Shown here in pieces: positions 10,587-12,755 of a stretch of 12,755 nucleotides of DNA. The position numbers were made by a program, and so were the translations under genes. Origin of the DNA: Verrucomicrobiota bacterium (lineage in GTDB: Bacteria > Verrucomicrobiota > Verrucomicrobiae > Limisphaerales > UBA11358); contig JACZKP010000034.1 of the NCBI GenBank assembly GCA_014860005.1, forward strand, positions 1-12,755, given 5' to 3'. A model generated the notes under the pieces. That model worked only from the letters and a program-made list of their open reading frames with translations, had not been told where the DNA came from and made no database searches. The stretch's first letter is position 1; each line of letters begins with the position of its first letter.

Positions 10587-10795
10587 TCAGCATGTGAGAG
10601 AACCATTATTCCCAGAAAGACAACCTGGTTCAGCTATGGTGCCAGCTTCGGCACAGGCGCGTTCATATTGCTCGGCGCGATGCTTACGAAATTGGTTGCC
10701 TGCCTGCGGGGAAGTGCCTCCGGCGTACGAACGTCAATCACCAGCGCGCCGGCGTGGACATGTTGCCGGGCTATTTCGGCGGATTCAAAAGGCAG
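10587..10795 (-). pseudogene. Decayed rhodanese remnant
   Basis: One frame (stop at 10634) reads ESAEIARQHVHAGALVIDVRTPE, an unmistakable rhodanese N-terminal half, and then degrades into QATNFVSIAPSNMNAP instead of the GATNIP region. A second frame (10622 to a stop at 10587) gives CLSGNNGSLTC, a damaged version of the C-x-SGNRS active loop. At least one frameshift and stop codons interrupt it, and its start has been lost where it joins the thioredoxin fragment. It is a second, cytoplasmic-type rhodanese distinct from the intact exported one just downstream. Confidence 0.7.
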
Positions 10796-10919
10796 CGTGG
10801 CGAGCGCTCATCTTGCACGGCCCGCACCACGGTGCGTAAAAGTCCAGCACCACCGCTGTATGCGCCGCGAACAGGATTTCGTCAAAATCGGTTTCATTGA
10901 GTTCGGTAATCAGGTTCAT
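10785..10919 (-). pseudogene. Thioredoxin, truncated just after the active site
   Basis: The first 44 codons read MNLITELNETDFDEILFAAH, then TAVVLDFYAPWCGPCKMSA, the standard start of a thioredoxin with an intact WCGPCK motif. About 60-65 residues (the rest of the fold) are missing. Within three codons of the break the other frame becomes rhodanese, so a deletion has joined two genes. The frame is also open upstream of 10919 (FVIFYPRTAPFCQCR), which I do not recognise. It cannot fold as a working thioredoxin. Confidence 0.8.
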
Positions 10920-10980
10920 GCGACACTGGCAAAACGGAGCCGTGCGCGGGTAAAAGATTACAAACCAACCCGCCCTTTGC

Positions 10981-11103
10981 TCACGGCCGCCCTGGCGGGG
11001 AGACGAAAAGGATCACACCACTCACCACGAGTGCCAAGAAAGCCAGGGCGATCAGGACCGAGGTGAAGGCCCGGAGTTGGAGGGTGGATTTGTTGCCGGT
11101 CAT
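10981..11103 (-). pseudogene. DUF4405 membrane protein, N-terminal fragment
   Basis: A 40-codon frame reads MTGNKSTLQLRAFTSVLIAL, then AFLALVVSGVILFVSPPGRP, before a TGA at 10981. RAFTSVL..LAFL.LVVSGVILFVSPPGR is the first helix of DUF4405 proteins, which normally continue with ANW.GW and three more helices including heme-ligand-like histidines. None of that follows within the 60 bp before the thioredoxin fragment. It could still be expressed as a one-helix peptide, but a truncated gene is more likely. Confidence 0.7.
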
Positions 11104-11166
11104 GGTGGAATAGTAAAGATTTAGTAGGCGTCAGGCGATCTGAGCCTTGTCGCCCGTTTCGGTTTA

Positions 11167-11201
11167 CGCACCCGGGCACACCATGGGCCCATCCGGGTGC
11201 G
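11167..11201. repeat. 9-bp perfect inverted repeat with inner palindrome
   Basis: CGCACCCGG at 11167-11175 and CCGGGTGCG at 11193-11201 pair perfectly. The loop contains a 10-bp palindrome, ATGGGCCCAT (11183-11192). It lies 15 bp past the stop of the small secreted-protein gene on the minus strand. No T-run follows, so if it ends transcription it is not a standard intrinsic terminator. Confidence 0.55.
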
Positions 11202-11216
11202 CAACCAGATTCGCTG

Positions 11217-11555
11217 TTACCGGCGGCCGCGTTGCTTCGGCGTGTTGCCTTGCGGGCAGGTACCGTCCACGCTGCGCGGACCGGTGCCGTCACGCAAACC
11301 GTGCCGCAGCCCTTGACCATTGCCCCGGCCCCGACCATCGCGCGGGCCGAGACCCGGACCGCCTTGCGGGCAAACGCCGTCGTTCTGTTCCAGACACGCC
11401 GCCCGTCGGGCCGCGCGCTCTTCAGAGGATTGCGGCGGGCCGCCGTAGCCCTTGCCCTGACCACGCTGGCCATTACCAGGACCGTTTTGGGCGAAGGTTG
11501 TGCCGGCGGCCAGCAAGCTGGCGACGGCAATCACTGCGAGGATGTTGATCTTCAT
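11217..11555 (-). CDS. Small secreted Gly/Arg-rich cysteine protein
   Basis: This is a 112-residue protein with a clear signal peptide (MKINILAVIAVASLLAAGTTFA, then QNG). The mature part is dominated by Gly, Arg, Gln and Pro. A short charged segment, SSEERAARRAACLEQNDG, leads into two copies of a CPQG motif (GVCPQGGP at 61-68 and GTCPQGNT at 99-105). The three cysteines are at 54, 62 and 100, and RDGTGPR-like strings lie between the motif copies. Similar Gly-rich proteins with RDGTGPR..GTCP tails are widespread but uncharacterised. The start at 11555 has AAGAAG about 8 nt upstream and gives the signal peptide. The longer frame to 11747 is rejected. It lies 158 bp downstream of the sensor kinase gene on the same strand, so it may be a periplasmic partner or target of that system. 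Confidence 0.75.
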   Translation of the reverse strand: MKINILAVIAVASLLAAGTTFAQNGPGNGQRGQGKGYGGPPQSSEERAARRAACLEQNDGVCPQGGPGLGPRDGRGRGNGQGLRHGLRDGTGPRSVDGTCPQGNTPKQRGRR

Positions 11556-11576
11556 AACTGTCTTCTTTCTATTGTT

Positions 11577-11632
11577 TGATGTTGTTGTCGTTTTTGGTCC
11601 GGCGCGACCTGTGGCGCCTTTCCACAACATCA
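11577..11632. repeat. Nested inverted repeat in the leader of the small secreted gene
   Basis: TGATGTTGT at 11577-11585 and ACAACATCA at 11624-11632 are perfect 9-bp inverted copies. Inside them GGCGC (11601-11605) can pair with GCGCC (11614-11618). On the minus strand this structured segment ends 22 nt before the ATG. It might be an operator, a leader structure or a transcription end for the kinase gene. No T-run supports termination. Confidence 0.4.
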
Positions 11633-11713
11633 GACCACACGCAGATGAACTGCGCCCGCATGGCCGGATTACAGTTTTGTCATGCAAAGCCGATGCGAAG
11701 CTGCGAAACCAGG

Positions 11714-12755
11714 TCATGCGCGTCGGCTGATCCGCACTTGAAAACAAGTCCAGCCTGCGCGGCTCTCTTTCAGCGACAATTCGCCCCCATGAGCGCGCAC
11801 AATTTCGCGCGCGAGGCTCAAACCCAGGCCGATGCCGTCCACGCCGGGTTTGTCCGCATGGCCACCGCGATAGAACCGCTCGAAAACTTTTGGCTGCTCG
11901 GCGGGTGGAATGCCCGGGCCGGTGTTGCTGATGGTGAAAAGAGTTTTTTCACGCTCTGATTGCAGGCGGATTTCAATCCGTCCCCCTGGCTCGTTGTATT
12001 TGATCGCGTTGTTGATGAGGTTGAAGAGCGCGGTGTGCAAGAGCACACGGTCGGCGGTGACACTTTGGCCCGGCTGAATCTGCACGTCGAATTCGAGACG
12101 CAGACCGGCGGCGAGCACGCGCGCGTCTTCGATCATGCCTTCCAATTCGGCGCTCAGGTCAACCGGTTCGCGTGCGAGCTTGAGCTGGCCGGCGTCGGCT
12201 TGCGCGAGCAGCAGGAGACTGCGGGTGATGACGATGAGGCGCTGGGTTTCTTCGAGCAGGTTGGCAAAGAGTTGCTGTTCGGGCGAACCGGGCACGGCGG
12301 CTTGCAGCGCGTTTTCCAATTCACCCTGCATCACCGCGAGCGGCGTTTTTAATTCGTGCGAAGCGTCGGCGCTGAAGCGCGTCGCCTGCCGGAAACTTGC
12401 CTCCAACCGGTCCATCATGCGGTTGAGCACCTGGACAACGCGGGCAATCTCGGGATCCTCGTTAAGCACCGGAATGCGCGCGTCGAGCCCGCGGGCGGTC
12501 ACGCGCTCAGCGGTTTCGGCAATGGTCTTCATCGGGCGCAACGCGTGGCTGGCCACCAGCCAACCACCCACGCCGACCAGGGTTAAAGCCACCGCCAGCG
12601 ACAGCAAAAACGCACTACGGAGCCGGTTCAGCTCGGCCCGCGTCCGATCATAGTTCAGTCCGATGACAAGGGTGGTATCAGCCGTGCCGAGCATACCCAG
12701 ACGCCATTCGCCGCGGGAGGTGGTCACGGTCTGAAACTTTGGAATCTTGGTGAAC
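11714..12755 (-). CDS. Sensor histidine kinase (partial, N-terminus outside window)
   Basis: The frame is open to the right edge, so only about 347 C-terminal residues are seen. They include the end of a periplasmic sensor region, a transmembrane helix (AFLLSLAVALTLVGVGGWLVA) and a HAMP domain (ALRPMKTIAETAERVTARGLDARIPV). The HisKA domain has the H-box SADASHELKTPLAVMQGELE (phospho-accepting His codon at 12356-12358). The HATPase_c domain has the N-box LFNLINNAIKYNEPGG, the G1 motif NTGPGIPP, the F-box VFERFYRGG and the G2 motif GIGLGLSLAREIVRAHGGEL. All catalytic boxes are intact. The domain order resembles the CusS/heavy-metal-sensor type of class I kinases. The cognate response regulator is probably just outside the window. 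Its position upstream of the efflux cluster suggests it controls that cluster or the small secreted gene. Confidence 0.93.
   Translation of the reverse strand, partial: FTKIPKFQTVTTSRGEWRLGMLGTADTTLVIGLNYDRTRAELNRLRSAFLLSLAVALTLVGVGGWLVASHALRPMKTIAETAERVTARGLDARIPVLNEDPEIARVVQVLNRMMDRLEASFRQATRFSADASHELKTPLAVMQGELENALQAAVPGSPEQQLFANLLEETQRLIVITRSLLLLAQADAGQLKLAREPVDLSAELEGMIEDARVLAAGLRLEFDVQIQPGQSVTADRVLLHTALFNLINNAIKYNEPGGRIEIRLQSEREKTLFTISNTGPGIPPAEQPKVFERFYRGGHADKPGVDGIGLGLSLAREIVRAHGGELSLKESRAGWTCFQVRISRRA

Larger units (their letters stand above)
10920..11216. other. Relic and palindrome region
   Basis: Apart from the DUF4405 fragment this stretch holds no gene that I can support. It contains the perfect inverted repeat listed at 11167-11201 and unassigned sequence in between. 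Together with 10439-10919 it forms a stretch of about 780 bp with only broken genes. Confidence 0.5.

Noticed and set aside
10518..11066. 182-codon plus-strand frame over the relic region
   Set aside because: No signal, domain or ribosome-binding evidence. The opposite strand in the same stretch shows clear thioredoxin, rhodanese and DUF4405 homology.

Overview
The window is GC-rich, densely coding DNA from a Gram-negative bacterium. Evidence for this is a lipoprotein-anchored RND efflux adaptor, an inner-membrane RND pump, signal peptides and short interspersed palindromic repeats. Two repeat types stand out: inverted pairs that read in protein as [16 protein letters not shown] peptides, and CCAAACA heptamer runs that read as VFGVWCL. 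From memory, both are common in Verrucomicrobiota (Pedosphaera/Limisphaerales type genomes), so that phylum is my best guess. It is an inference, not a proof. No rRNA, tRNA, CRISPR array or transposase gene is visible.

Region 1 (1-1872, minus) is the N-terminal 624 residues of a large secreted protein built from alternating InhA/MAM-like beta-sandwich and fibronectin III modules. It runs off the left edge. Region 2 (2085-4684, plus) is a compact four-gene operon: a tandem DUF2249 protein, a 12-TM heme-copper-oxidase-subunit-I-like membrane protein, a MIP18/SufT-type Fe-S assembly factor and a second DUF2249 protein. A perfect FNR/DNR-type site (TTGAT-N4-ATCAA) lies just upstream, placed so that transcription would start about 4 nt before the first ATG. 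I read this as an oxygen/NO-responsive operon of the kind found near denitrification genes.

Region 3 (4719-10438, minus) is a probable operon: periplasmic rhodanese, DUF6132 and DUF2892 small membrane proteins, lipoprotein membrane fusion protein, RND permease. No outer-membrane channel (TolC type) is present. The permease carries two different palindromic repeat elements inserted in frame in its periplasmic portion, making it about 77 residues longer than it would otherwise be.

Region 4 (10439-11216) has no intact gene. It holds, in order on the minus strand, the first 40 codons of a DUF4405 membrane protein, the first 44 codons of a thioredoxin cut just after WCGPCK, and a frameshifted rhodanese remnant. 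These look like relics of the upstream part of the Region 3 cluster. Region 5 (11217-12755, minus) has a small secreted Gly/Arg-rich cysteine protein and the C-terminal part of a sensor histidine kinase that runs off the right edge. The kinase plausibly controls the cluster downstream of it.
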